Assembly (NCBI RefSeq): GCF_037975245.1
Contig: NC_092562.1
Location: 26,213,054-26,277,053, forward strand
DNA: 64,000 nucleotides
Source: Apostichopus japonicus
Lineage: Eukaryota; Echinodermata; Holothuroidea; Aspidochirotida; Stichopodidae
Direction: 5' to 3'
The notes under the pieces are model-generated. The model was given only the letters and a program-made list of their open reading frames with translations. It did not search any database and had not been told where the DNA came from. Position 1 is the stretch's first letter. Each line of letters starts with the position of its first letter. The position numbers and the translations under genes are program-made. Of this stretch, positions 25,255 through 37,012 are shown one piece after another.

Positions 25255-26255
25255 ATGTTTGGTTACCTATAGCTATATATGTCTATTTACCGCTGTTAAA
25301 ACAGAAAGTATTTCTTTACAGTATAGATCACCTACAGCCAAGACGCTTGCGCTGAGACGGAACTTACAGCGGTTTGTCAAAAACGGTGCTACGTTTAAAC
25401 ATTTACGTTGAAGTAGTGAATTCACGTCGTTATTTTCGGTGGAATAACAACTCCGCTATCTTTTATTGGGATGATTTTTTTTTTAATCGTTGGTTTGAGT
25501 AACCACATCCTTCTTGTTTACTTATTTTTCATTATTCGGTAACACAACAGGCTCGTGGATACCTGGGCATGTAATTATCTATGCGATTAGTTAGATATGA
25601 AATCCAACTTTGTATATTTGCGATACTTGTGACTGTCACTTTAATTTGAGCACAGACAGCTAACAGTTTTCACGTAATAAACACATGCATTCATATCAAA
25701 TGTAATATTTCTACTAACCTACATGACTAATTAGATACACATATGGTAAACGTAGGCACTTACATCATCTAACGAGAATATAACCCACACAGTGTTGTAA
25801 CACCTTTACAATAAATATACAAATTGACAGTGTCCCGATGTCTGGTAAATGATACAAACTTTTGTAAAGTGTAATTGTGAATTAATTAAGTAACGGGTGT
25901 TCAGTCATTATGTCTACAATTAAATAAAAACTATTCTTACTTAAGGTTATGCATATTAAAATTGCGTTCAACTGTTATTGTACAAAGAATAGTTAATTGA
26001 GTGTATAAAGGTACTATCACCTTCAAAACGTTCTGTTATTTCACGAAAAGGGCAATGAACGTTAACCACCGATGAGTACACATGCTATATAACGTTTCCC
26101 TTTATTTTAGCCTTCAGAAAACTGTTACAATGTACAAAAGGCGTGCCGCCGTAATATTACGTTAGCATTTCACCTTTAATTTAATTTCTTATGTTATGAT
26201 CTATAACCATATTTCAAGCAGTATACGAAATTCAACTGATGGAATACAGCAGTCT
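25255..26255. repeat. 3' flank of array unit 1
   Basis: This kilobase downstream of gene 1 is repeated behind gene 2 (35345-36478) and gene 3 (42855-44002), and in part at 32285-32610. Shared landmarks are CTATAGCTATATATGTCTAT, GCTGAGACGGAACTTA, GTAACGGGTGTTCAGTCATT and CACGAAAAGGGCAATGAACG. It marks the unit of tandem duplication. Confidence 0.85.
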
Positions 26256-26260
26256 TTATT
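26255..26260 (-). promoter_or_regulatory. AATAAA polyadenylation hexamer overlapping the stop codon, gene 1
   Basis: The last codons CTA AAG CCA GAA TAA are followed by AGACT, so the hexamer AATAAA spans the last sense codon and the TAA stop. The same overlap is present in genes 2 and 3. If used, the 3' untranslated region would be only 10-30 nt. Confidence 0.45.
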
Positions 26261-26789
26261 CTGGCTTTAGTCTGTTTTCATACATGACCTTGTAACCCTC
26301 TCGAAACTCATCCGCATACATTCTACATACTTCAGGAATTTCAATCGGCGGTTTTCCATCTGAACGATAAAATTGGGTCGATCCAAAGGCCCTATCGTAA
26401 ACGCCTTGAATCTTGCCCAAGATTATCTGTTCAACGGCACCGTGCATGTATTTTAAAAACTCATCGCTGGCGTTCCACGTAAGGTACTTGTCGTCCCATG
26501 GGATGCCAACCGCCTCGCAGTATTTTTTGAGGATTTTATCCGGGTGGTTTTGAAGATCGTCTGCATCTATCACCACTGGATTCGGGTCGATGTTTTCCTT
26601 GACATACTTGTACAGGTTGTAGAGTGGATCCACGGAGAGCATATCCCACGACATGAACGGATGTCCTTTTTGCATTTCGACAAATTTATCCAAATCCCCT
26701 TCGTATTCGTAAACATGAGCTACAAGTTTTCTCACCGAAAGTGATGTACGGTTTGGATGACGAATAAGAAAGGTATGTCTGAACGGCCC
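26256..26789 (-). CDS. Sulfotransferase-like gene 1, exon 3
   Basis: Third coding exon, residues 134-310 of a 310-aa protein, joined in phase 0 after a TTATCTTCAG acceptor. It opens GPFRHTFLIRHPNRTSLS: R143 and S151 are eight residues apart, as in the 3'-phosphate-binding motif of PAPS-dependent sulfotransferases. MSWDMLSVDPL and DADDLQNHPDKILKKYCEAVG follow; the latter is the helix that precedes GIPWDD in bacterial sulfotransferase-family proteins. The exon is fully open and ends KPE-stop. It differs from gene 3 at roughly 13 positions over its last 160 residues, including L and I where gene 3 has W and N in QIIWGKNQG. A cytosolic sulfuryl-transfer role is inferred; the acceptor is unknown. 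Related animal proteins are often mislabelled as branched-chain aminotransferase-like. Confidence 0.85.
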   Translation of the reverse strand, partial: GPFRHTFLIRHPNRTSLSVRKLVAHVYEYEGDLDKFVEMQKGHPFMSWDMLSVDPLYNLYKYVKENIDPNPVVIDADDLQNHPDKILKKYCEAVGIPWDDKYLTWNASDEFLKYMHGAVEQIILGKIQGVYDRAFGSTQFYRSDGKPPIEIPEVCRMYADEFREGYKVMYENRLKPE

Positions 26790-27698
26790 CTGAAGATAAA
26801 AAACAACAACAAATAACTAAAGTAAGAAAATAAGGGCAACTACTAGCACCGTCTATCATGATTCTTCACTACTTCTTAAAGAACTGTGAAAAAGTTTTAA
26901 GTAACTTGACTAACGAATTCTTCGCAAATCTACCAATAAACGAAAAACATGTTGCTTTAAGTTGATTTGATAAGGTGCCGATAATCTTTTGAGTAACTTG
27001 ATGAAATATGGGTCAAATACGTAGATGTGTAACGAGTCATTGCAGTTAAAGGTCCGGTCGAGTCATTACCCGTGACTTTCTTAAATCTGTTCAAGTAATT
27101 GAAAATATTCTAGTCACTTTACATTTGCATTGATTGTAATACTTGTCATGGCTCGCTACAACGCAGTTTGCACAGTATATTTTCACATTAAATTGAAACG
27201 TAGAAGTCTGCATACATATATAACCTAATATCCTTAAATAAAAATCAAACGAAATTCAAGAAATAAGATCATCTCCAATATGTTTCACGCATGAATGAAT
27301 ATGAGTGACAAATAATAGTAGTTACCACTCGTGATTAACAGAGACCAAAGTCTTTGAAACCGGAAAAAATAAGCTTTCTTTAGCTCTACGAGCAAAACTG
27401 ACAGGTTTTATATATTGGTTAGAGTGAAACGACAAAAATCACGTGGGTACTGTGTGTAAAAGTGGTAGAAATTGGACTGTTTAAACTTGCTGAATGTCTG
27501 ACGACTGGTATCCAGAATTTTCGTCTTTTTGGTCTTATAACCAAAAGGTTCGGTATGAGATGTGTACCTCTCTAGATTATATGTCAATCGAACAGTCTTA
27601 ATGGTATAACGGCTAACGATATGTATGTGCGAGGAAGGAACAAAAGAAAAAGACATGAACAGTTCTAAAATCAATTTCTTTAGTTTATAATTGGTTAC

Positions 27699-27810
27699 CT
27701 TTGGCAGTAAATCGTAATTTCCATCAATGCCAAGTGCCATATCTTTGATCAGTAGAAATTTCTTGCCTTCATCCAAGGGTTTCTCCAACTGTTCTTTTAT
27801 ATACTCGTAA
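27699..27810 (-). CDS. Sulfotransferase-like gene 1, exon 2
   Basis: A 112-nt exon bounded by a TGCTTTGCAG acceptor and an AAG|GTAACC donor. It completes the split Thr codon and encodes 37 residues, YEYIKEQLEKPLDEG through FLLIKDMALGIDGNYDLLPK. LLIKDMA corresponds to the buried strand before the 3'-phosphate-binding motif in this family. Length and phase are identical in genes 2 and 3. Confidence 0.85.
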
Positions 27811-28130
27811 CTGCAAAGCATAATTAAGAAGAAAAATTATGAGGACAAAATATCAGGGTCAATCGATCAGTGTTGACTGTTTTGGAAGTTAACATTAATC
27901 ACGAGAAATGCCTTTATTCAGATGGTAATAGATCGCTGTCAAAGGGCGGTTGTATCACATGTTTATTAAACACCCCTAGCGACACAGCAAAATAGTCCTG
28001 TTTCTCACCTCCTCTCACTGTTGTATTTCCTGGTAAGTTAAAAGTTAGTCATATTAAGGGTCACACGATACATCACCATACTTACAGAGTTGTTTGTTTC
28101 TGTGTTCATTCACATCCTGGTAGCAGTAGA

Positions 28131-28492
28131 CAGTGGCGGAGCTAGGGGGTTTTGGTCAGGGGGGCGAGAATCGCTTGTAGGGGCGCCATCGACACTATCA
28201 GCCTGCTATATACGGCTCTGGACACTATCTAAGCGGAGCGCCACCTCTGGTTGGCGCGTAACGTACAGAATTTTTTTGAGTAAAGATAAACTAAGAATAA
28301 ATAGGTGTCATCGCCAAATTACACCAACAAAATGTGACAAATGTCAATAAGTAGATGAGAGGACTATAAAAATGTCAATAATCACGAATAAGTAAAAAGT
28401 GGTAAAGAGCTGAAAAGGGCGCCAGCAGTCCATTTGAGTCCGTCAGGGGGGAGGGGGGCATCCGCCCTGACTGTATGGACGCTCCGCCACTG
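28131..28492. mobile_element. hAT miniature element in gene 1 intron 1
   Basis: Inverted termini CAGTGGCGGAGC and GCTCCGCCACTG are flanked by GCAGTAGA and GCAGAAGA. The matching introns of genes 2 (38.49 kb) and 3 (48.83 kb) read CAGTAGAGAGAAGAAG with no insertion, which supplies two empty sites. The interior carries the TATCTAAGCGGAGCGCCACC core module (28209-28283). Confidence 0.88.
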
Positions 28493-30479
28493 GCAGAAGA
28501 GAGAAGAAGCCTACTATATTACAGAACATTATCATCTCGCGTTGCGTCCTTTTTCATCATCCTTGGAACATAAAAAAAGTAACAAACGCTCTTTGGCTCT
28601 CTAAAAAATCGCAGACTAGGCGGGACGCTAATTGACAGTGCTTGAGCATGCATTTAAACCATCTCTGAAATCTCCGCAAATATTGATATTTGCGTTATTT
28701 TACTTCACAATATTGAATTATTGCAGAGAGTACATTCAATATTAAAAAAAAAATTATGAAATTCTTTTTGTGTGAACTTACTCCATAACTCACGAATTTG
28801 AACTTAATATATTTCATGAAATGGGGACAGAACATACTGCTTTAAACCGCAATTTGAGACTTCGTTATCTATGGTACGGATGAAACCGTATGAGAAGCTT
28901 AGTGCCACTTTGTTTCATATAGTGTTCTAAAATGATAGTACCGGTCTACAGATGTCTTAATTACGGGAATGCAGATTTTGACAACTTCCTTTTCTATAAA
29001 CTCAAGCAAGAGTGTACATTGTATCATGGAGTAACATATCTAATGTATATTTGCGAACTTAAAAACAACGAACCACTGTACAGAGGTCAAGTTTAATAAA
29101 ACATTGCATATTTATCAATTGCCTGCTACAATTAAAACAGGCCCGATAAACCGAACAACTTTCTGAGGGACATGACACTAGTCGGTAAGAAAAAAATTAC
29201 CTTAGCGACACCAGAAGTGAAGTTGCATTATTTCACGGACCACCATTAATAATATATCATTGCAGCTAGTGACTTGCCACCAGGAGCTGCCTTCAAAGGC
29301 TGCCAAACAGGAGCTGCTCTGGGCCGGTCAAGCACCTTCTTCTGTGACTTCTTCATTTACCAGGCACGCGCAATATTCCGTTCGGAGGTTTCCATAGTTC
29401 ACGCTTTACATTCAAGGTGTAATCGAGCAAGTTCAAACAGGTGAAGAAACATATAAATATTCCGTGTGGGTGGGGTCAGCAGGAAGACTAAAGCTCAAAC
29501 CCTCCCGTTGAAAGTTACCATAATAACGGGTATCCATAAATCACTTGAATGCTAAACATAGCATATATTTCAGGAGAGTTACCTCAAACATATATATATA
29601 TGGAGTTCATATCTGGCAATGCTATCTCACCAACGGCTTATTAGATGCCAAGTCCAGAATTACCTCCCATAACAAGGCTGAGAACGAATCTGCTTGCATA
29701 GATTATAGTGCATGAATTTTTTTTAGAAAACTGTTCAGCTGCTGAAACTGCTTTTATCGTAACAAGTTATCGTAACAAGATATAGTGAATGTCTGCATTC
29801 AAAAAATGTGGTAAAGAATCTTGTTTTGTGTAATAACATGCAAACAAAGTACGTTTCAGTTCCTTATCGTTTTCATATATATATATATATATATATATAG
29901 GAATATCTATGTAAATCTATAACGTTACTGAAAGCTAAGGTAGCATATTTCGTTAGCTTCTCATCGGGGTCCAACAATGGCTTACACGAGCAACTCTTCC
30001 AAACATGCAGGTAGATATTTGAGACCATATGGAAGAGGTTCTTCCATCTCCAGCCTTGGTCAAGAATAAGCCAAAGTAACTTATTGACTAAATGGAAATG
30101 GTAAAAAAGTGACTGCCAACAGAGCAAGTAAAGGTCAGGGATAAGCACACATGTTTTTATCTCTGATCGCTTTCTTCAAATGACCAAGGAAATGCTCCCT
30201 GTTGAGAATATGCTCACTTTGGTGCGTTGTGCAGTCATGATTTCGGACAATGTTTCTTCAATTTTTCAATCGTTGGTCATTTTCTAGCTTAAGAAATAGC
30301 TATGTGTATATACTAGTGCATTTGATTCAATTTTACTTCCTTTTACTGACATTTCAGGTCCAATAACTTTTGTGTTCCTTTTCAGTGAAGCTTATCTAAT
30401 TGATATGTGTGTGTGCTTACTTTTTCGGTTTGATTGCCCTGATTCATGAGTTTAAAAATATGAATCGTTTGGGAAGCAG

Positions 30480-31235
30480 GGAAACGTGTATACGTGGTTC
30501 ATTATCTTCATGACAATTTAAGACGCTGAAAATTCAAACGTTTCTGTTTTCACACTTAACTAGAGATAGCCTACACTACTAGCACGGCATTGAAGAAAAT
30601 GATGTATTTAAGGTACCTCGTGGACAAGTTGTACCACTTTCCAGTGAACTCAATGAAAGCTAGAAGCCACTAACCTTATTCTATGTGTGCGCTTCCTTTT
30701 ATGGTTTTATTGCCCTGGGCAGTCAGGCTCAAGTAAAGTATAATACGTCATCTGCATGAATGCGAGCAAATATATTTGTTTTCAACAGTTATAAAAAGCA
30801 GTTTCAAGAGAAGAAATTCTAAGGCACGCAATGCATCTAACGCAGCTCCCCGCCCCCACCCCACCCCTTCAAATTAATACAACGCGGCCCTGATCTCTTT
30901 CCGGTTATCTAGATTTTGAAATCAATTTGTGTACATAACATTGCTCAACATATTATGACTATACTAGCCAAAGCAAGATAATTTTCACTAAGTATCTACT
31001 CAGTTTTATCTCAAGAAAAAACTAAGTACAACCATTTTCCCAAAACGTTTATACGTGGGTGATTATCTTCATGACAATTTAAGACGCTGAAAATTAAAAT
31101 GTTTCTGTTTCCACCCTAAACTAGAGATAGCCTATACTATGCATAGCATTGAAGTTATGTATTAAACTTAACCCATGGACAAGTTGAACTACTTTCCAGC
31201 CAACTCAATGAAAGCTAGAAGCCACTACACTTATA
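30480..31235. repeat. Internal 560-bp-spaced duplication in gene 1 intron 1
   Basis: About 200 bp at 30480-30685 is repeated at 31045-31235 just inside exon 1 (landmarks CATGACAATTTAAGACGCTG and AACTCAATGAAAGCTAGAAG). Gene 3 has the same pair (50980-51170 and 53310-53490), whereas gene 2 and the decayed unit have one copy. Confidence 0.8.
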
Positions 31236-31297
31236 GTAAGTATATAACGTATATAATTTAAGGGAGGTAAATCTAATTTTCTTCTTCAGCGACTTAC

Positions 31298-31584
31298 GTA
31301 AAGTTTTCTGCTCTCTCCAAATTCCCACCTTCGTATTGGCCTTTCACGGAATCAAACATTTTCACAGCTTTCTGAAACTGACTCCCTAAAGCCTTCATCC
31401 TGGGAAATTTGACGAAAGTCTCCGGATTTTGGAATACACGATTAAAGTAAATTGAGCAATATGGCTCGTGCCAGACCATAGCACCCTCCATTTGTGTTAC
31501 ACATTTTTCGAAAGCGGTTGATATACTCCTTGGGGAAGCCCACAGAAAAATACGGTTCAACGGTATCTCACTTTGGTGCGCCAT
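31298..31584 (-). CDS. Sulfotransferase-like gene 1, exon 1 (start of intact 310-aa gene)
   Basis: First coding exon, 95 codons plus two bases, ending ACTTTAC|GTAAGT. I take the ATG of MAHQSEIPLN (context GAAATGG) as the start; an in-frame GTG ten codons earlier is not a plausible eukaryotic start, and the leftmost paralogue also begins at this point. RIFLWASPRSISTAFEKC is the 5'-phosphosulfate-binding loop, with A-S where gene 3 has S-C. MVWHEPY and YFNRVFQNPETF follow. Joined to 27699-27810 and 26256-26789 it gives 933 nt with no stop, so the gene appears functional. Intron 1 is 3.5 kb and contains a hAT insertion and an internal duplication. Confidence 0.88.
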
Positions 31585-31904
31585 TTCTGTGTCAAGTGTC
31601 GCTTTCGGTACCACAAAGAACTATGCGTAAAGTCATGCTTTGACCGATGTTAGTTATTACATGGTGTCGACTTTAGTGCCATCATATAGTCTGCATGTAC
31701 TGTTGTGGTTTTCGCCAGAACAGCTGATATGAACAACACAAACTTCACACAGTATTTGACAAAGCTATTATGTGCCGGTTCTGACGTGTCATCGTTGAAG
31801 TCCTTTATTACTTTTGGTTTCATTGAAAAAGGTAGGACTCGTACGGTTCACTGGGCATCTGTTCCATAGTATGATTTTGCCATGGTGTAGTTTTATTACA
31901 ACAG
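31585..31904. promoter_or_regulatory. Upstream segment type Y, gene 1
   Basis: Contains the presumed promoter of gene 1. From about 31645 it matches the segment upstream of gene 3 (53880-54170), with CGGTTCTGACGTGTCATCG and CATTGAAAAAGGTAGGACTC, and differs completely from the type X segment upstream of gene 2 and the decayed exon 1. No TATA box is evident. A weak relative is at 58886-58935. Confidence 0.5.
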
Positions 31905-32274
31905 TATCATGTCTTTCTCGGCCTTCTGGCTAAGATGATGTGTAGCATTATGTTCCCCTTACACATCCAGCGGTGATGTTTCGATGCAAGGGGACTGGGT
32001 TCAGAGCGGATCAGTCTATTCGTTGTTCGGTTTTTCGTGCCTAGGTTCTTTCCTAGGTGATTTTTCTTGAAAAGTATTTTCCAGTTTACTGTAGCTTGGT
32101 TTTGTAAAGATTCTGGATACATATTGGGGCAGACGGGTAGGTGACCTTTGCTGTCTCTAGTTCTTCAGCTCTTAAATACATCCTTTTTAGTTTTGACTCT
32201 TTCCCTTGCTCTTAGGGCACTTCTATTCCACCAGGTTTCTTATTTAATTTTCTTAGTAGTCTCATCAATTATTC
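31905..32274 (+). repeat. U2-headed dispersed repeat, copy 2
   Basis: A single head TTCTCGGCCTTCTGGCTAAG runs into GATGATGTGTAGCATTATG and then the conserved body with GTTCCCCTT...AAGGGGACTGGGTTC and TTCTATTCCACCAGG. It ends at the breakpoint into the 3' flank of the next array unit. Confidence 0.75.
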
Positions 32275-32284
32275 AACTCCAGAT

Positions 32285-32610
32285 GTTTAATTCTTTGTGC
32301 ATTAATAAAGTAACGGGTGTTCAGTCATTGTATCTACAATTAAATACAGAATATTCTTACTTAAGGTTATGCATATTAAAATTGCGTTCAACTGTTATTG
32401 TACAACGAATAGTTAATTTACTTTATAAATGTACTTTCACCTTCAAAACGTTCTGTTATTTCACGAAAAGGGCAATGAACGTTATCTACCGATGAGTGCA
32501 CATGCTATATAACGTTTCCCTTAATTTAGACTTCAGAAACTGTTTCAATGTACAAACGGCGTTCCACAGTAATATTACGTCTGCATTTCACCTTTAATTT
32601 ACGCAAACCT
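32285..32610. repeat. Truncated 3' flank of the decayed array unit
   Basis: Matches the last part of the 3' flanks of genes 1-3, from AAGTAACGGGTGTTCAGTC to the CACCTTTAATTT segment, but no exon 3 or exon 2 follows. These exons were deleted from this unit. Confidence 0.75.
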
Positions 32611-34584
32611 TTGACAGTGTAAGAGCCATTGATAACACCACTTCAGTATGTCACGTAAACTGTTCCTTCGTTTATGAGATTTGGAACACAGGAGCAGGAG
32701 ATCTACAGGTTAACAAGATATGTTTTAAGTATTGCGCTGAGAAGTAATAACAATCTCAAATACATTTCTCGACTGAGTTAGGTAGGGGCCTGTATGTTTG
32801 TGGAAATGCCAGAGGCGGATGAATAATGGTATAAAGGAGGGGAATGCATTATAAAGCCGTCTCCTATGAAAGAAGGTTTGAAATTTCATTGAAATAAGAA
32901 TAGAAGTCACGTGGTTCATTCTGAGGCATGTTTAGACTCTAAGCTAGGCCTATATAAGTAGCCCTAAATATAAGGTTTTACTAATATATATTTTGTGTGA
33001 GGTTGAAAACGGGGTAGGGGTTCACCCACCTGAAGGCAAAATCCCCGATTGAACCATTTCCCCCCACTGACGATCAGGGGTGGGTCAGTGCAGTCCTTCG
33101 GTTGGCGCCCGCAAGCCCAAAGTCAATCTAGCAACAGTTGTTGGGGAACGTGCACTATAATATCTCATATGTAGGGCCAATCTTTACAGCTATTAAGCCT
33201 ATATGTCGAAGGAAAATTAACATTTTTACCTTCAAGGTGTAATCGACCAAATTCGAACAGGTAGAGAAACAGAAATATTTCGGGTGTTCCGGATCAGCAG
33301 GAAGACTAAACGCTAAACTCTCCCGTTGAGGAGTACCATAAAGGGGTATTCAGAAATCACTAGAAAGCTACACATGGTATATATTTCACCAGATTACCTC
33401 AAACATAATAATAGGGAGTTCATATCTGGTAATGCTATCCCACACACGGTTGACTAAAATGCCAAGTCCAGAATGACCTCCTTTAACAAGGCTGCGGACG
33501 AAACGTCTGTCAGAGTTACGAATCTGTTTGTATAGAGTAGGCCTATAGTTTATAAATTATATTAGAAAACTCTTCAGCAGCTGAAAGTGCTTTTATAGTA
33601 AGTTATCTTAACAAGACAAGTGAATGTCTGCATTCAAAATAATGTGGTAAAGAATCTTGTTTTGTGTAATAACATGCAAACAAAGTACGTTTCAGTTCCT
33701 TATCGTTTCATATATATAGGAATATCTATGTAATCCTATAACTTTACTGAAAGCTAAGGTAGCATATTTCGTTAGCTGCTCATCAGGGTCCAACAATGGC
33801 TTATACGAGCAACTCTTCCAAACATGCAGGTAGATATCTGAGACCATATGGAAAAGGCTCTTCCATCTCCAGCCTTGATCAAGAATAAGCAAAAGAGACT
33901 TATTGGCTAAATGGAAATGGTAAAAAAATGACTGCGGACAGTGCAAGTAAAGGTCAAAAGTCTGGGATAAGCACACGAGTTGTTATATCTGGTCTCTTTC
34001 TTTATATGACAACCTGTATTAGACCAAGTAAATGCTCCCTGTTGAGAATATGTTTACTTTGGTGCGTATGTGCAGTTATGATTTCGGACAGTGTGTTTCT
34101 TCAATTCTTCAATCGTAGGTCATTTTCTAGCTTAAGAAATAGCTATGTGTATATACTAGTACATTTGATATAAGTTTGCTTCCTTTTACTGACCTTTCAG
34201 GTCTAATAACTTTTGTGTTCCTTTTCAGTAACGCTTATCTAATTTATATGTGTGTGTGTGCTTACTTTTACGGTTTTATTGCCCTGATTCATGAGTTAAA
34301 AATGTGAATCGTTTGGGAAGCAAGGAAACGTGTATACGTGGTTCATTATCTTCATGACAATTTAAGACGCTGAAAATTAAAATGTTTCTGTTTCCACACT
34401 AAACTAGAGATAGCCTACACTACTAGCACGGCGTTGAAGTTATGTATTAACGGTATCTCGTGGACAAGGTGGACCACTTTCCAGCCAACTCAATGAAAGC
34501 TAGAAGCCATAACCCTTATCCTACGTATCTAGCGTATATAGTTTAAGGGAGGTAAATCTTTTTTTTTTTTCTTCAGCGACTTAC
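32611..34584. other. Remains of intron 1 of the decayed unit
   Basis: From about 33225 to 34560 the sequence follows intron 1 of genes 1-3 (for example ATGGCTTATACGAGCAACTC near 33800). The 32611-33225 part is not matched elsewhere in the window. No coding sequence. Confidence 0.6.
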
Positions 34585-34870
34585 ATAAAGTTTTCTGCTC
34601 TCACCAAATTCCCATCTTCGTATTGGTCTTACACAGAATCGAACATTTTCACAACTTTCTGAAACTGACTCACAAAAGCCTTCATCCTGGGAAATTTGAC
34701 GAAAGTCTCTGGATTTTGCAATACACGATTAAAGTAAATTGTGGTATATGGCTCGAGCCAGACCATGGCACCCTCCATTTGTGTGACACATTTTTCAAAA
34801 GCGGTTGATAAACTCCCTGGGCAAGACCACAGAAAATACGATTCAACGTTATCTCACTTTGGTGCGCCAT
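34585..34870 (-). pseudogene. Decayed exon 1 of a sulfotransferase-like gene
   Basis: It retains the ATG (MAHQSEITLNRIF) and a GT donor but is one base shorter than the intact exons. One A is missing from the A run at about 34832-34836, shifting the frame just before the phosphosulfate loop. Downstream, the lysine codon after ...FDSV has become TAA (34629-34631). No exon 2 or 3 accompanies it. It is a dead remnant of a fourth array unit. Confidence 0.88.
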
Positions 34871-35185
34871 ATCTGTATAAGTGTAGCTTTTGGTACCACA
34901 AAGAAGGATGCGTAATCTCTTGCTTTGACCGGTGTTAGTTATTGTATTATATTGATAAAGTTTGTGTTTTCTGATGTAGTCTTCCCAGGATTCTTCGAAA
35001 CCACCCCGTTCGCAGTCCGCTGACCTTATGACCTACATATCATTTATCATGTTGTATATACAAAAATATATATCAATTTAGATCAGTTCGGCATTTATTC
35101 GTTGAGAATAAAGACACAAGAATACAGCCCGTTCTCATGTGTTTCGTTGACGAAAGTCAGAAGAAAGGCATATTGTTGAGTTCTT

Positions 35186-35242
35186 TAGCCAATGTTTGTT
35201 TTTTTGCAGAGCTTTCGAGCTCTGCAAAAAACAAACATTGGC
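35186..35242. repeat. 57-nt near-perfect hairpin with TTCG loop, copy 1
   Basis: Arms of about 26 bp starting AGCCAATGTTTGTTT pair around GCAGAGCT-TTCG-AGCTCTGC, with one unpaired T. A transcript would form a long stem closed by a UUCG tetraloop. It lies in upstream segment type X. Confidence 0.75.
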
Positions 35243-35344
35243 TGTTTTACCTGAAATCACTTGCCTAATTTGATAATTGTATCGCACTCGAGATCCAGCC
35301 TATCTCTAATGCACCATAGTTGTTTGACAGTTTTTTCCGTTATT

Positions 35345-36478
35345 AAACTGTTTGGCTTCCTATAGCTATATATGTCTATAAACCGCTTTTTAAAAACAGA
35401 AAGTATTTTACGGTAGATCACCGGCAGTCAAGACGCCTGCGCTGAGACGGAACTTAACCGCGGTTTGACAAATACATTGAAGCAGTGAATTCACGTCGTT
35501 ATTTTCGGTGAAATAACATCTCCTCTATTGCAAAGTGTTATGCTTTAATCGGGATGAGTTTTTACTTTGTCATAACAGTAAAGTATAAAACGATGCCAGC
35601 GTGGGATATGCGTGTAGTTTGTTCCGTCTGTAGTGTAACAGTGATAAATCTAATCTATGAAATATATAATATGAAATATGATCTCTTCGACATTTAGACT
35701 TGCTATATCAATCGTTTGGCTTGAGTTACCCCATCCTTCTTGTATACTTAATTTTCATTCTTTGGTAATATAACAGGCTCGTGGATACCTGGGGATGTAA
35801 TTATCTATGCGGTTAATTAGATATGTATTCCAACTCTGTATATTTGCGATACTTGTGAATGTCACTTTAATTTGATCACAGACAGCAAACAGTTTTCATG
35901 CAATAAATACATGCATTCATATCATATGTAATATTTCTAACAACCTACATGACTAATTAGAAACACTATGCGTAAACGTAGGCACTTACATCATCTAACG
36001 AGAATACGACTCACAAAATGTTGGGTAACACCTTTACAATGCATATACAAATTGACAGTGTCCCGATGTGTGGTAAATGATACAAACTTTTGTAAAGTAT
36101 AATTGTGCATTAATTAAGTAACGGGTGTTCAGTCATTATATCTATAATTAAATACAGAATATTCTTACTTAAGGGTTATGCATATTAAAATTGCGTTCAC
36201 CTGTTTTGTGCAACTATTAGTTAATTTGCTGTATAAAGGTACTTTCACCTTCAAAACGTTCTGTTATTTCACGAAAAGGGCAATGAACGTTAACTACCGA
36301 TGAGTACACATGCTATATAACGTTTCCCTTTATTTTAGCCTTCGGAAAACTGTTTCAATGTACAAACGGCGTGCCGCCGTAATATTACGTCAGAATTTCA
36401 CCTTTAATTTCCTATGTTATGATCTATAACCATATTTCAAGCAGTATACGAAATTCAACTGATGGAATACAGTAGTCT
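35345..36478. repeat. 3' flank of array unit 2
   Basis: Homologous to 25255-26255 and 42855-44002. It shares an extra stretch (35560-35720, around GTAAAGTATAAAACGATG) only with the gene 3 unit. Confidence 0.8.
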
Positions 36479-36483
36479 TTATT
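36478..36483 (-). promoter_or_regulatory. AATAAA overlapping the stop codon, gene 2
   Basis: Same GAA-TAA-A arrangement as in genes 1 and 3. Confidence 0.4.
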
Positions 36484-37012
36484 CTGGCTTTAGTTTGTTT
36501 TCATACATGACCTTGTAACCCTCTCGAAACTCATCCGCATACATTCTACATACTTCAGGAATTTCAATCGGCGGTTTTCCATCTGAAGGGAAAAATTGGG
36601 TCGATTCAAAGGCCCTTTCGTAGCTACCTTGATTCTTGCCCCAAATGATCTGTTCAACGGCACCGTGCATGTATTTTAAAAACTCATCGATGGCGTTCCA
36701 CGTAAGGTACTTGTCGTCCCATTGGATGCCAACCGTTTCGCAGTATTTTTTGAGGATTTTATCCGGATGGTTTTGAAGATCGTCTGCGTCTATCACCACT
36801 GGATTTGGGTCGATGTTTATCTTGACATACTTGTACAAGATGAAAAGTGGATCCACGGAGAGCATATCCCACGACATGAACGGATGTCCTTTTTGCATTT
36901 CGACAAATTTATCCAAATCCCCTTCGTAGTCGAAAAGTTTAGCTAAAAGTTTTCTCACCGAAAGTGCTGTACGGTTTGGATGACGAATAAGAAAGGTATG
37001 TCTGAACGGCCC
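36479..37012 (-). CDS. Sulfotransferase-like gene 2, exon 3
   Basis: Open 534-nt exon with intact acceptor and stop. The R-x7-S motif is kept (IRHPNRTALS), as is DADDLQNHPDKILKKYCE. Compared with genes 1 and 3 it has several radical changes: N to I in DPLFILYKY, E to I in KINIDPN, P to Q in VGIQWDD, S to I in WNAIDEF and V to S in NQGSYER. With the exon 1 deletion this suggests relaxed selection. It may still be transcribed, but a catalytically active product is unlikely. Confidence 0.75.
   Translation of the reverse strand, partial: GPFRHTFLIRHPNRTALSVRKLLAKLFDYEGDLDKFVEMQKGHPFMSWDMLSVDPLFILYKYVKINIDPNPVVIDADDLQNHPDKILKKYCETVGIQWDDKYLTWNAIDEFLKYMHGAVEQIIWGKNQGSYERAFESTQFFPSDGKPPIEIPEVCRMYADEFREGYKVMYENKLKPE

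Noticed and set aside
31585-31614. Upstream in-frame start (MVPKATLDTE) for gene 1 exon 1, and the same for gene 3
   Set aside because: The first codon is GTG. The conserved ATG of MAHQSE has a good context and agrees with the leftmost paralogue.
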